From the NCBI GenBank assembly GCA_023251135.1, contig JAHEZJ010000028.1, forward strand, positions 32,183 through 96,182: 64,000 nt of DNA. The letters are read 5' to 3'. The position numbers and the translations under genes are program-made. The DNA comes from Flavobacterium sp. Its GTDB lineage: Bacteria; Bacteroidota; Bacteroidia; Flavobacteriales; Flavobacteriaceae. Shown here piece after piece: positions 1 to 9,565 of this stretch. Within the stretch, counting starts at the first letter, position 1, and every line of letters begins with the position of its first letter. The notes under the pieces are model-generated. The model was not told where the DNA came from, did not search any database, and saw only the letters and a program-made list of their open reading frames with translations.

Positions 1-3000
1 AGAAAATATTTCAAAGTGGAGCATATATATTTTTTCACCACTGATCACACTTTTCCTCAATAATTTACCTGTTTTACCAAGTACTTGCTTTTGTTTGATT
101 TTATCTCCTTTTTTAACTTTAATACTATTCGGATCTAATTCGCCATATCTGGCTATAAATTTCCTTCCATCTTTCAACTTGTGTAAAACTGTTACTTGAT
201 TTGTTCCAGCATAAAAATATCTAGCATCTAACACTTCTCCATCCGCAATAGCAACAACTATGGCTTTAGGTTCTGTATATAAATCTCTTCCAGCGTGTTT
301 TCTTTTTCCATTATCTCTATAAGAGTTGAAAGTTGCTTGGTTATATCCATCGGCAGCAGTCCAATTATAGTTTTTGCCCCATTTTGAATCAGTATGATTT
401 GTCGGTTTTTCTAACAATGGGAAGATAATTTCTTTCTTTTTCATACTGTCCCCCACAACCATATTCAATCCTTTATAACCTACATGTTTCGTAGAATATC
501 CTTCAATACCTACGTAGTAACTCATTTTTTCTCCAATCTTTGTTCCTTTACGACGTGTTATTTTAAAAGTTCCGGATGCATTGCCCTCTGAATCTATTTT
601 TACTTTGCTTCTAAAAATAGGTTCTTCACCCACTCTATGAGCGGTTAGTACAATTTCTTTTCCGATCATGTTTTGCGTTTTAGCAACAATGGTCACATAT
701 TCACCATCATAGCTAAGAGGAATCTCATCCTGTGCTGTCACCCTTTTACCATCATGTTGAAAATAGACAGCTGTTATTTTTTCACCAATCGCAACATTTA
801 AAACCGCAGTAGTATTAACACTGGCATTTTTCTTAAATGGATACAACTTGTCATTTTGTATGCCCATTAATTTGAAGCTAATTTTAGCAGTTTTTCCTTC
901 CAGGTTTCCAAAACGTTTCTGAAAAGCGGCATCAAACGCTATAATCTTATTTACTTCGCCACTTTCATTTGTTGTCGTATCGTTGTAATAATAAGGTTCT
1001 TTGCTGCCGTTTAAGTAAAAATTAATTCTTACTTTCTGATTTTCATAGCCCGGAATCTTTGCTTTTAAATGATTTACCTCTCCCGAAAAACCGGAAATTT
1101 TCTTTTTGTCACCATTGCTATAGGCCCAATACGCCTCGGTTACTTGAGGACGCTCTACTTGCATTTTGAAAGTAGCTTTCGCATCGACGCCTTTTGCTAT
1201 GTCGCTAAAGGCTTCTACTGTGTAGTGGCCTTCTTTATCGGGCACAGATATCGCAAAAGATTCCCATTTTTGAAGGTACTTCCTTTTTGGAGTATCTTTT
1301 TCAGTATACCAAATATCTCCTGACGTCAAATACGGATTATTATTAGAATCATAAACGATCCATTTTACATCTTGTTTTTCTTCGTCGGTGGCAGGATTGA
1401 TTTTAAAGGTTTTGGCTTCCAAGGTAAAAGGCTTAAATGAGCCACCCGATAAAAACAAATTTTTGTTTGACTCTCCCATAATTGGACCAATACCGGTAAC
1501 TTCATTTTTAATTGCCGAGATTTCAAACTCCTGCGCCAACGCATATTGGTCCTTACTGATTACTTTGATCTTATAAGTTCCTAAATCAGGCATCACCAGT
1601 TTAATACTGCCTGTTGAATCTAGTTCTTTTTCTTCTGAAATTGTGGTTCCTTTATTGGCTGTTTTAGCCTCTATTTGATAGTAAAATTGTAATGGATTTA
1701 ATGTTTTGATCTTAGGATATTTCAAAGCTGTCTTAAATAAAACCTCTTTGGCTGAAGGCCTAACCAATTTTCCTTTAACTATAGAAGGAGGTCTAATTAC
1801 AATCTCCTGAGCCACTATTTTCACTTCTACAAAAGCGAATGACTTCTTGCTTTTCTTATTGTTTGCTCCATGCTCATACCCATAAGCTTCAATTATATAA
1901 ACACCTTCTGTATCAAAATTATAACTAAAGGATGTTCCTTCATCTTCAAAAATAGTTTCTTCGTCTTTTTTTCCTTTTCTCGACTTGTAAACAATCCAGT
2001 TAATATCTTCGTTTTTATTTCCATTTTGAACGATCAGGGTTTCGTCGAGGAAAAACTCCAAACTTTCTCCTACGATAAAGGAAGAAGCATTGGTGTTTTT
2101 TATTTTGACTGCTCCTTTTTTTACCGCATTTCCACGAAGGTCTTCATTGTTTATTTCTTTCAAAAACACATAAACAGCCTCTTTTCCAATGTCGGCATAA
2201 AGTCGATCTGCTCTTAAATTAGGATAAATCTTGGTTTTGGTTGTTATTGTAATTGTACCAGGCAAGTCATCTAGTCCCTCTACTTCTCTTAACAATAAAA
2301 ACAGCTCATTGTATTGTTCGAAAAGATTTGCGATATTAGTTGTATCCTTTTTTAATTGTTCTCTGATTATTCCCCAGCGTTCTTTATTTTCTTTGGGAAT
2401 TTGCCCTTGGAGTATATTGACATCAATGGCTTTAATCATTTTTTCACGAACTGTTTCCCAATTAAAATTTTGGATTGCTGTTGCTGAATTTGATTGTTTT
2501 AGAGCTGCATACATTTCTGTAAATAAGGCATGATTTGGCTTACCATCAAAATCCTGAACAGATGGTCTTTCATCAAACGCTTTAGAAATATTGGTCCAAT
2601 ATTCTACTGCTGCCCTGTCCTTTGCAGTATTAGCCTGATTTAATTTCTCTTTAATTGCTGCTTTAACAACTTCTATAGAAGGTTCATTGCTATTCGTTTG
2701 AGGCACTGTCAGGGTTTCTTGGCTCTCTAGTCCTGTATAAGTCTGAGTTGTTATACTGCTACTCCAATTTAGGGCATAGTTTTCTGTTTCCGAAACCGGA
2801 GAAGTAGTGTTAGCCGATGCGACAGAATTCATTTTCGTTCTGTCAAAAGTATCAGCAACGCCTTCTCCGATTGGAACGCTGGAAGATAATCCCGATTTCT
2901 CCTGAACCGAAGAAGTAGTGCCATCCAATACCTTTTGTTTTCTGCTTTGTTTCGCATTGGTATTGGCAGCGCCTTCTTCGACTGGGGTAACAGAATTGTT

Positions 3001-3180
3001 TATGACAGCTTTAAGGTCTTTTTGCTCCTGCCATATTTGTTCTATATCCTTTTGCTGACTCATTTCTTTTGAAACTTTAGCCAGCTCTTTTATCATAACA
3101 TTAGTTAAATCTTCGGCACTTTTTATATCAGCACTGTCTTGTATTAAAACATTGAAATTGTGAATTACATTTTTACTCAT
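1..3180 (-). CDS. Large Ig-like/M23 peptidase-domain protein, C-terminus cut by window edge
   Basis: An open frame of 1060 codons reads from the ATG at 3180 to the left edge without a stop. The N-terminal 250 residues are polar and helical. Residues about 330-900 are beta-rich Ig/PKD-like repeats. The end is an M23 (LytM-type) fold with a zinc motif HAGRD (H962, D966) and LHFE (H1055). Two histidines that M23 enzymes normally use for catalysis are replaced: the YxHL motif reads RYGEL (E1014) and the HxH motif reads MLH (M1053). It may therefore bind peptidoglycan or zinc rather than cut. It has no signal peptide. It is divergent from the first fibre gene, and its promoter carries the same conserved element as the tail-like operons, so it probably belongs to the particle as a wall-penetrating component or cargo. 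The left end of the protein is not visible. Confidence 0.88.
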   Translation of the reverse strand, partial: MSKNVIHNFNVLIQDSADIKSAEDLTNVMIKELAKVSKEMSQQKDIEQIWQEQKDLKAVINNSVTPVEEGAANTNAKQSRKQKVLDGTTSSVQEKSGLSSSVPIGEGVADTFDRTKMNSVASANTTSPVSETENYALNWSSSITTQTYTGLESQETLTVPQTNSNEPSIEVVKAAIKEKLNQANTAKDRAAVEYWTNISKAFDERPSVQDFDGKPNHALFTEMYAALKQSNSATAIQNFNWETVREKMIKAIDVNILQGQIPKENKERWGIIREQLKKDTTNIANLFEQYNELFLLLREVEGLDDLPGTITITTKTKIYPNLRADRLYADIGKEAVYVFLKEINNEDLRGNAVKKGAVKIKNTNASSFIVGESLEFFLDETLIVQNGNKNEDINWIVYKSRKGKKDEETIFEDEGTSFSYNFDTEGVYIIEAYGYEHGANNKKSKKSFAFVEVKIVAQEIVIRPPSIVKGKLVRPSAKEVLFKTALKYPKIKTLNPLQFYYQIEAKTANKGTTISEEKELDSTGSIKLVMPDLGTYKIKVISKDQYALAQEFEISAIKNEVTGIGPIMGESNKNLFLSGGSFKPFTLEAKTFKINPATDEEKQDVKWIVYDSNNNPYLTSGDIWYTEKDTPKRKYLQKWESFAISVPDKEGHYTVEAFSDIAKGVDAKATFKMQVERPQVTEAYWAYSNGDKKKISGFSGEVNHLKAKIPGYENQKVRINFYLNGSKEPYYYNDTTTNESGEVNKIIAFDAAFQKRFGNLEGKTAKISFKLMGIQNDKLYPFKKNASVNTTAVLNVAIGEKITAVYFQHDGKRVTAQDEIPLSYDGEYVTIVAKTQNMIGKEIVLTAHRVGEEPIFRSKVKIDSEGNASGTFKITRRKGTKIGEKMSYYVGIEGYSTKHVGYKGLNMVVGDSMKKKEIIFPLLEKPTNHTDSKWGKNYNWTAADGYNQATFNSYRDNGKRKHAGRDLYTEPKAIVVAIADGEVLDARYFYAGTNQVTVLHKLKDGRKFIARYGELDPNSIKVKKGDKIKQKQVLGKTGKLLRKSVISGEKIYMLHFEIFS

Positions 3181-3201
3181 CGGTAGCTATTTTTCTGAGT
3201 G

Positions 3202-3266
3202 TAAAAGTAGTTCCATAGTTTGTCTTTTAAAAACTTCAAACCACTTGTATTCAATAGTTTCAGCAA
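3202..3266 (-). promoter_or_regulatory. Activator-type promoter of the M23-domain gene (conserved element, inverted copy)
   Basis: Read on the minus strand, TTGCTGAAACTATTG (3266-3252) is followed after exactly 42 bp by TACTTTTA (3209-3202), matching the Bacteroidetes -7 pattern TAnnTTTR. The start codon is 21 bp further on. No TTTG -33 box sits at normal spacing, as expected for an activator-dependent promoter. It faces the copy at 3276-3290, so the two divergent genes have back-to-back sites. Confidence 0.7.
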
Positions 3267-3275
3267 GTTATCATT

Positions 3276-3342
3276 CTACTGAAACTACTGAATAGGGAGC
3301 TGTTTTTTTTCTTTTTTTAGCATTCTTCTGTTCTACTTTTAC
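3276..3342 (+). promoter_or_regulatory. Activator-type promoter of the first fibre gene (conserved element)
   Basis: CTACTGAAACTACTG at 3276-3290 is a direct repeat of CTACTG separated by AAA. It is followed after 43 bp by TACTTTTAC at 3334-3342. The gene starts at 3520, so the transcript would have a leader of about 180 nt. The 3181-3519 gap otherwise holds only T-rich sequence and a 24-codon frame at 3433. Confidence 0.72.
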
Positions 3343-3519
3343 ACCCTCAAAAAGTTAAATAATACTATTTTTTTGTAGACATTCTCAACTTTAAAATTTA
3401 CTTACAATCCTATTTAAACATTATTTAAAAGCATGGCAAAAAGACCTAAAATACCTGACAAGATTTATTTAAAAAACTTCTTCAATAAATCTTACTTACA
3501 TCATTAAAAAGGAAAAAAT

Positions 3520-5757
3520 ATGGCTCTACAAACATTAAACACTATTAAAAGCTGGTTCAAAACTGGTTTGAAACCAACACAAACGCAATTCTGGGACACT
3601 TGGGATTCCTTCCGTCACAAATTTGAAAAAGTTCCTGTAAAAGAGATTGAAGGAATTGATGAATTGTTTTTTTCTAAAGCAGATAAAACAGTTTTAAATG
3701 ATCATTTAGCTGATGAAAATGCACATGCCTCACAAGGATTAAAATCAGTGTTGGATACCAATCCTATTGCTGCCTATCCTACTGATTCTCATGGGTACAG
3801 TAATGCAACTATAATGGGAAACTACGGTAACTATAAGTATAATAATATTACGGTAGGAAGTGAATCAGACAGCAGTGCCTTATTTCAATTAACAAATCAA
3901 ATATCAATTAACTGCAGAGTATTAGAAACCGGAGACGAGGGTAACATATCCATTTTTAGAGGTGATATTTCATTAAACAAATATAAAAATGGAAAAAGTA
4001 CCATAATAAAAATAGCTGACCCCCTATCCAGTAATTTGTTTGAATTTCCTGCAAAACCAGAAAGATTTAATAATAATACGTATACAATGGCCACTACGGA
4101 CGATTTTAAAACCATTAATGGAGAATCTATCGTTGGTGAAGGAAATATTTCCATAAATGGAGGAATCGAAGAAGCTCCTATTAACGGAAATCAATATGGC
4201 AGGCAAAACGGGGAATGGACTGAAATAACAAGTAAGAATGAATCTTATAATTTACAACAAATACTAGATACAGGAAATACTGCTACTATTGGAAGTTCAA
4301 AAACTAATTTAATGCAGTCTATTAAAGGTGATATTGAGACTACTTTTCAAAATATAAATGGCAATAATTCTGCTGATCTAACCATTAACTCCTTTGGATT
4401 AGCTTCTATACATGCTGTATCATCTAAAACAACTACAGGTTTAGAGCTTAATGCAAACGATGCTTCTACAAACAAGATCCAATTATATCTAAGAGATTCT
4501 GAATTAGCAGGAAGTACCACTGTTATAATGGATAGTATCACTAATGAAGGTCATTCTGTTATTAAAATTCCACAAAAAGTAGGTGAGCACACTGTTGCTC
4601 TTCTTGATGATGTAAACTCTCCCGTTTCGTCGACAAAAGTCGGGATTGTTAATAACACTTCGCTTCAGGAACTTGGAGGGGCTGACAAACTTATAAATGG
4701 AGTAAGAGTAGGAAAAGGACTTGGGACTGCAGCAGAGAATATTGTACTTGGTAGTGCTCTTACAGGCAGCTCATTTACAACAGGTAATTGCAACACTGCC
4801 ATTGGATACGATTCGATGATAGCTAATACAACAGGAGAAAACAATTCGGCACTTGGAGAATGGGCACTACGCAGTAATATAACGGGAAATAATAATACGG
4901 CTGTTGGCGTAAATGCACTGAATGCAAATACAACTGCTGATTATAATACCGCACTGGGAGTAAGTGCTTTATCAAAAAATATAAATGGTCATCAGAATGT
5001 GGCTATTGGTGCCAGTTCACTGCGTAATAATGTATCAGGAAACAATAACGTAGCCATTGGCACAAGTGCTATGTTTAATACCGTTGGAAATTTAAATTCT
5101 AATGTATATGGCGCCTTATGTGTTGCAGTTGGTGCTGGTGCAATGTATTCGAATACGACGGGGAATGCTGTGGCTGTGGGGGCAAACACCTTATTTAATC
5201 AAACAACCGGAACATACAATATTGGAATAGGTGATCAGGCAGGGTCAGGTATAACGACCGGAAGTGGTAATACCATAATTGCTGGTACAGGATTTATATT
5301 GCGCGGTGGCGGTATCACAACAGGTTCGAATAATATGATTATCGCTCCAAACAGTGGTAATACCACCGGTATAACGACAGGAAGTGGCAATGTGGTTTTA
5401 GGAAAAGTAACAGGTCTTTTAGCTAACGCCTCAAATACAATCACTATATCTGATGGAGTTGGAAACATTGCTTTAACCAAAGACACTACTGGTGAGATTA
5501 AAGCACCAAATTTGACTAAGACATTAATAGTTTCAGGAGGCGCAAAAAGTTTGATTAATAAAGAATACTTAGAACTTACGACATCTGTTGAAAATGCAAC
5601 TACAGCTGCTTTGACGGCTACAAATCTAAACACAACTTATCCAAATGCGATGGCTGGTTTTCGAGTAGTATGTACTGCTATTTCTGGTGGAGGGTTGATT
5701 TATGAAAAAACAGCGACCAGATGGATTCAATACTCAGTTACAACAGTTGCACCTTAA
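3520..5757 (+). CDS. Tail-fibre-type protein with YadA-head-like beta-roll repeats
   Basis: 745 residues. The N-terminal ~70 residues (SWFKTGxKPTQxQFWDxW) recur in the fibre at 6265 and are probably the particle-attachment domain. The middle is fibre-like beta sequence. Residues about 410-660 are head repeats of about 14-16 residues of the type NTAVGVNAL / NVAIGTSAM. These are typical of the left-handed beta-roll of trimeric autotransporter adhesins such as YadA and of some phage fibres. No signal peptide or membrane anchor is present, which fits assembly in the cytoplasm. The C-terminal ~60 residues form a small separate tip. It is the first gene of its transcription unit, and its role is inferred as target recognition. 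Confidence 0.85.
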   Translation: MALQTLNTIKSWFKTGLKPTQTQFWDTWDSFRHKFEKVPVKEIEGIDELFFSKADKTVLNDHLADENAHASQGLKSVLDTNPIAAYPTDSHGYSNATIMGNYGNYKYNNITVGSESDSSALFQLTNQISINCRVLETGDEGNISIFRGDISLNKYKNGKSTIIKIADPLSSNLFEFPAKPERFNNNTYTMATTDDFKTINGESIVGEGNISINGGIEEAPINGNQYGRQNGEWTEITSKNESYNLQQILDTGNTATIGSSKTNLMQSIKGDIETTFQNINGNNSADLTINSFGLASIHAVSSKTTTGLELNANDASTNKIQLYLRDSELAGSTTVIMDSITNEGHSVIKIPQKVGEHTVALLDDVNSPVSSTKVGIVNNTSLQELGGADKLINGVRVGKGLGTAAENIVLGSALTGSSFTTGNCNTAIGYDSMIANTTGENNSALGEWALRSNITGNNNTAVGVNALNANTTADYNTALGVSALSKNINGHQNVAIGASSLRNNVSGNNNVAIGTSAMFNTVGNLNSNVYGALCVAVGAGAMYSNTTGNAVAVGANTLFNQTTGTYNIGIGDQAGSGITTGSGNTIIAGTGFILRGGGITTGSNNMIIAPNSGNTTGITTGSGNVVLGKVTGLLANASNTITISDGVGNIALTKDTTGEIKAPNLTKTLIVSGGAKSLINKEYLELTTSVENATTAALTATNLNTTYPNAMAGFRVVCTAISGGGLIYEKTATRWIQYSVTTVAP

Positions 5758-5777
5758 AAACCATACTATAAAATTCT

Positions 5778-5969
5778 ATGAATAAATCAAAAATCGCAGT
5801 AATTGCAAGCCTATTAATCGTTTTAACAGGTTTCATTGATACTAAATTTGACCTTTTACAAGATGCAGGATTGACCGAAATAACTATTAATAGAATCAAA
5901 CTGATCGGATTAGTTTTATCTGCTTCATTGCCCAGTATTTCAAACTTGTTTTCAAATAAAAAAGCATAA
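5778..5969 (+). CDS. Small membrane protein of the tail cluster
   Basis: 63 residues starting 20 bp after the fibre gene. Residues about 5-21 form a hydrophobic segment, and a second weaker hydrophobic stretch at 42-57 precedes a lysine-containing tail. I recognise no family. Its position between two fibre genes and its size allow a small holin-like or membrane-anchor role, but that is only inference. The region 5970-6264 after it (295 bp) holds no convincing gene or terminator. Confidence 0.6.
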   Translation: MNKSKIAVIASLLIVLTGFIDTKFDLLQDAGLTEITINRIKLIGLVLSASLPSISNLFSNKKA

Positions 5970-6264
5970 AAATTCTGTTGTCCTCAAAAACAAACTAGAG
6001 CATTTATTATTAAAATGAGACAGTCAAGATTATTTAATAATCATGGAGCGCTTTTGGGTAATGAATACTAAAAGAAACTCGTTGTCTTATTGTAGTTACA
6101 AGCTCACATCTTTCTCTAAGCACAACATTTTCTGTTGAAACTACCCAAAAGCATCTTTTCTGTTTTTTCATTCCTAAATAGTCCTAGTACTCTCTTGGTC
6201 CCACAATGAGAGATTAATATTCTAAACATCTGTAATCTAACTTCACAATCCATCCAAACATATT

Positions 6265-8469
6265 ATGGCAACAAATATCAATACCATTCTAAGCTGGTTC
6301 AAAACTGGCGAAAAACCAACTCAAAAACAATTTTGGGATTCCTGGCAAAGCTTTTGGCATAAAGACGAACAAATTCCGCAAAGCAGCGTAGCCAATCTGA
6401 AAAACATATTAGATACCAAAGCAGATCAATTGCAGTTTGAAGCTCACAAAATTGACAGAAACGCTCATAATGCATTGTTTTCAGCTAAAGAAGACAAGAG
6501 TCAAAAAGGTATTGCCGAAGGTTATGCCCCATTAAACAATTTTACAAAATTAGCCAGCCAATATTTAGATATTGTAAATGATTTGGTAACAGGTGGCTCT
6601 TCTTCACTTTTAAGTGCCGAACAGGGTAAGATTCTAAAGAATCAAATTAACAGCATCAACCTTTTACTGACTTCAGATAATACCAATCTTGATACCGTTC
6701 AAAAAATTGTCGACGCCATTGAAACTCTTCAGAATTCACTAAATACTATTCTGGTAAACGATTTAACTACCGGTGGAGCGGATAAAGCATTGACAGCCGA
6801 GATGGGGAAATCATTGCAATCCAACAAAGTAGATAAATCTTCCGGAAAAAGTTTGCTTTCAGATAGCGAAATAACCCGTCTGGCAACACTCTCCAACTAT
6901 ATACATCCTGCCAATCATTCGCCGGAAATTATTGTTCAGAATTCTCAGAATAGATTTGTAACTGACACAGAAAAAGCAATATGGAATGCAAAACAAGCTG
7001 CGTTGAATTACACCCCTGAAAATACAATTCATAAAAATACCGCAAACGGATATGCAGGTCTTGGAGCTGACGGAAAATTAATTTCTTCTCAACTTCCTTC
7101 TATTACCGTAAACAACACTTTTGTAATTGATTCAGAAACCAAAATGCTTGCTTTGGCAGTTGAAACCGGAGATGTAGCCGTTAGATCTGATATCAATAAA
7201 TCGTTTATTTTAAAAGGTACCAACCCCTTACTAATAGGAGATTGGCAGGAATTACTAACCCCAACCAGTGATGTAACAACCGTTTTTGGACGTAATGGAG
7301 CCATTACCGCTCAAACAGGAGATTATACGGCAGATCAGATTCTGGAAACCCAAACCAAAAAATTTCAATCTGCAAAGCAACAAGCTTTTAACGATGCTAC
7401 TTCGAGTATTCAAACACAATTAGATGCAAAAATATCAAACGCGACACATACAGGTGATGCTATTGGAGCAACATCGTTGACTGTGAAAGGAATTAACGGA
7501 AAGTTACTTTCAGAATTACCCACTGGTATTCTAAAAAATACTACTTCTACAGGAGTTCCAGTCATCGCAACCGTAAGAACAGATTATGCCGAGCCTACCA
7601 CAACACTTGCAACCGGAATCCTGAAAAACACGACCTCTACCGGAGCACATACTATTGCAACAGCAAGTGATTTTCCTATATTAAATCAGGATACAACCGG
7701 AACAGCAAGTAATTCGATAAACCTTGCAGGACAACCGTTTTCCTATTTTGCCCCTGTTAACTCTCCTACATTTTTAGGAATTCCAAAAGCACCAACTGCT
7801 GCACCCGGGACATATTCAGACCAATTAGCCACTACAAGTTTTGTAACATCAGCTCTTTCAGCTCTTAACAGTTTTGTTGATAAAACTTCAATTCAAACTA
7901 TATCCGGATCAAAAACTTTTACCAATAGCATGCTTACTAACGGTATCTCTAACCAATTTTCATCGACAACGGCTTTTATCTCCAATACAGCGGGAAGTGT
8001 ACAAATCCAAAATTCACTCGATGGGGGAGCCTATATGGAATTTGGAAGTTTTTTCAGAACAGACAGATCCTATAGAATAGGTGTCGATACGGATGGTAAA
8101 TTTAAAATTGGACACATGAGTGATGTACCTAACTTTATTTATAACAAAGCAAACGGTAATTTACAGATTTCCTCCCTGACTTCTACAACTCTAACGGGCG
8201 GTAATAATACTGATGGCTATCTTCCATTGGCGTCAACCGGGGGGCTTCTCAAAAACTCGGTTGTTTTTCAAAAAGCAAACAATATTGGAATTGGTGTTGC
8301 AGCACCTACTGCACCACTACATGTTTTGGGAGGAATAAGAACCGAAACCGTAGCTCCAATACAAGGAACCACGGTGGGAAGTGCCGGAGAAATTCGGGCA
8401 GTCGCCGGATTTATTTATGTATGTTCCGGAGGAACAGTATGGACCCGAGCAGCATTAACAACTTTCTAA
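6265..8469 (+). CDS. Second tail-fibre-type protein
   Basis: 734 residues. The first ~75 residues match the N-terminus of the 3520 protein (SWFKTGEKPTQKQFWDSW) and are followed by phage-fibre-type segments. These include LTAEMGKSLQ and LSAEQGKIL coiled motifs, a stretch around residue 345 (VFGRNGAITAQTGDY) common in phage fibres, repeated TGILKNTTSTG units near 425 and 455, and near 680 a NIGIGVAAPTAPLHVLGGIR element that often precedes fibre tips. No signal peptide. Two fibres with a common anchor and different bodies suggest alternative or mixed host-range determinants on the same baseplate. Confidence 0.85.
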   Translation: MATNINTILSWFKTGEKPTQKQFWDSWQSFWHKDEQIPQSSVANLKNILDTKADQLQFEAHKIDRNAHNALFSAKEDKSQKGIAEGYAPLNNFTKLASQYLDIVNDLVTGGSSSLLSAEQGKILKNQINSINLLLTSDNTNLDTVQKIVDAIETLQNSLNTILVNDLTTGGADKALTAEMGKSLQSNKVDKSSGKSLLSDSEITRLATLSNYIHPANHSPEIIVQNSQNRFVTDTEKAIWNAKQAALNYTPENTIHKNTANGYAGLGADGKLISSQLPSITVNNTFVIDSETKMLALAVETGDVAVRSDINKSFILKGTNPLLIGDWQELLTPTSDVTTVFGRNGAITAQTGDYTADQILETQTKKFQSAKQQAFNDATSSIQTQLDAKISNATHTGDAIGATSLTVKGINGKLLSELPTGILKNTTSTGVPVIATVRTDYAEPTTTLATGILKNTTSTGAHTIATASDFPILNQDTTGTASNSINLAGQPFSYFAPVNSPTFLGIPKAPTAAPGTYSDQLATTSFVTSALSALNSFVDKTSIQTISGSKTFTNSMLTNGISNQFSSTTAFISNTAGSVQIQNSLDGGAYMEFGSFFRTDRSYRIGVDTDGKFKIGHMSDVPNFIYNKANGNLQISSLTSTTLTGGNNTDGYLPLASTGGLLKNSVVFQKANNIGIGVAAPTAPLHVLGGIRTETVAPIQGTTVGSAGEIRAVAGFIYVCSGGTVWTRAALTTF

Positions 8470-8489
8470 ACAAAACAAAAACAATTTCC

Positions 8490-8528
8490 AAACCGCCGTA
8501 AACTTTAAGTTTATGGCGGTTTATTTTT
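8490..8528 (+). terminator. Rho-independent terminator after second fibre gene
   Basis: A 14-bp stem (AAACCGCCGTAAAC paired with GTTTATGGCGGTTT, one G-U pair) with a 5-nt loop is followed by a T-rich run. It lies 20 bp after the fibre stop codon. The rest of 8470-8822 holds the next promoter and no gene. Confidence 0.8.
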
Positions 8529-8618
8529 GAATAAAAACACAGCCAGTCTAAAGGTAAAGAAGGATTAAAAAAAGTAACATAATCAACTAAAAGCAAACAC
8601 CTTAACCACAAATCCTTT

Positions 8619-8684
8619 CTACTGAAACTACTGAAAACAGCATCCATATTTTTCTTTTTTCAGTTCCTTAAGCCTTACTTTTAC
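8619..8684 (+). promoter_or_regulatory. Activator-type promoter of the hub/spike operon (conserved element)
   Basis: CTACTGAAACTACTG at 8619-8633 is followed after exactly 42 bp by TACTTTTAC at 8676-8684. The first gene of the unit starts at 8823, giving a leader of about 140 nt. This arrangement is the same as at 3202-3266, 3276-3342, 15883, 16818, 21489 and 23122. Confidence 0.72.
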
Positions 8685-8822
8685 AGCTGCTAATAAACTC
8701 TATTGGCATTCTCAAACCGCCATAATAGTACAGCTTACTTTTAGGAATCTCCTAAAGGGAACTACCTCATCTATAGCGATCATCGTTAACAGCAATACCA
8801 ACAATTAAAAATCAAACCAATC

Positions 8823-9017
8823 ATGGATTTTACACCCAAAGATTTAGGAGAAACACCTTCGGCACCAGACATGAGCAATTTTAAAAACCCTTTGGGGCAG
8901 CAACCCGAGGGTAACATTATTATTGGAAATTTTACGATTAGCCCCTTAATGCAATCACAAAAAAGTGAAAGCCTGGCCGAAGTCCTAAAAAAAGAAAGTA
9001 CAGACAGCTCGATCTAA
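8823..9017 (+). CDS. Small acidic hypothetical protein of the tail operon
   Basis: 64 residues, polar, with a short hydrophobic central segment (GNIIIGNFTISPLM). It is the first gene of the unit that continues with the chaperone-like, DUF6046-like, hub, spike and PAAR-like genes. Its placement directly after the conserved promoter supports it being real. No family recognised and no catalytic motif visible. Confidence 0.6.
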   Translation: MDFTPKDLGETPSAPDMSNFKNPLGQQPEGNIIIGNFTISPLMQSQKSESLAEVLKKESTDSSI

Positions 9018-9079
9018 GATCAAAAAACTGTCCTTTTTTCTGCATTACATCAAACAACAAATTCCTTAAAAACAAAAAA

Positions 9080-9550
9080 ATGTTAGACGAAAAAGCAATA
9101 GAAAAACTAAAAGAAAAATACGGTAACGTATTAAAACTTACTTCCGATGATCAATCAACAACCGCTTACTGTAAAAAACCATCTTTTACTACATTTCTGA
9201 ATTATCAAAAACGTTACAAGGACAATCCGCATGAAGCGATTTTGTTTCTGTTTCAGGAATGTGTGCTTGAAAAAGAAAATTATGAGGACGAATTTATGCT
9301 TTCCGCAGGAAATTCTATGATTCAAATGATCCAAAAAGACAGCGAATTTACCATAAATACGACACCTCAACAAGATGAATTCAAGAAGTCAGCAGCTCTG
9401 ATTCGTCAGGCTTTTCAGGTAGATCCTTATCAATTACCAATGGATGAGTTTTACAAATTAATCGAAGAAGCACTTTGGTTGCAAAAACACAACGAAACCA
9501 GACTGGAAAACACCTTCATCACCGCCTTTGCTAAAACATTTTCAAACTAA
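9080..9550 (+). CDS. Tail assembly chaperone-like protein (paralogue of 19348 product)
   Basis: 156 residues. The N-terminal half resembles the product at 19348: a basic helix, then VLKLTSDDQSTTAYCKKPSF here and VVKLTIADDDGTTLFAYFKKP there. Both continue with an A-L-FxxCxLxxxG-type helix and an acidic segment. Small helical proteins of this kind beside tube and hub genes often act as tail assembly chaperones in Bacteroidetes phages and tail-like clusters. This copy adds a C-terminal helical extension (residues 95-156). Cytoplasmic, no signal peptide. The chaperone role is inferred from position and pattern. Confidence 0.75.
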   Translation: MLDEKAIEKLKEKYGNVLKLTSDDQSTTAYCKKPSFTTFLNYQKRYKDNPHEAILFLFQECVLEKENYEDEFMLSAGNSMIQMIQKDSEFTINTTPQQDEFKKSAALIRQAFQVDPYQLPMDEFYKLIEEALWLQKHNETRLENTFITAFAKTFSN

Positions 9551-9565
9551 AAACTAAAAACAATC

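Noticed and set aside
5235-5633. A 132-codon reverse frame inside the first fibre gene
   Set aside because: A shadow of the repetitive beta-roll coding sequence.
6132-6191. A degenerate copy of the promoter element before the second fibre gene (CTGTTGAAACTACCC, then TACTCTC 41 bp later)
   Set aside because: Four mismatches in the 15-mer and a poor -7 box; kept only as a possible decayed or weak site.
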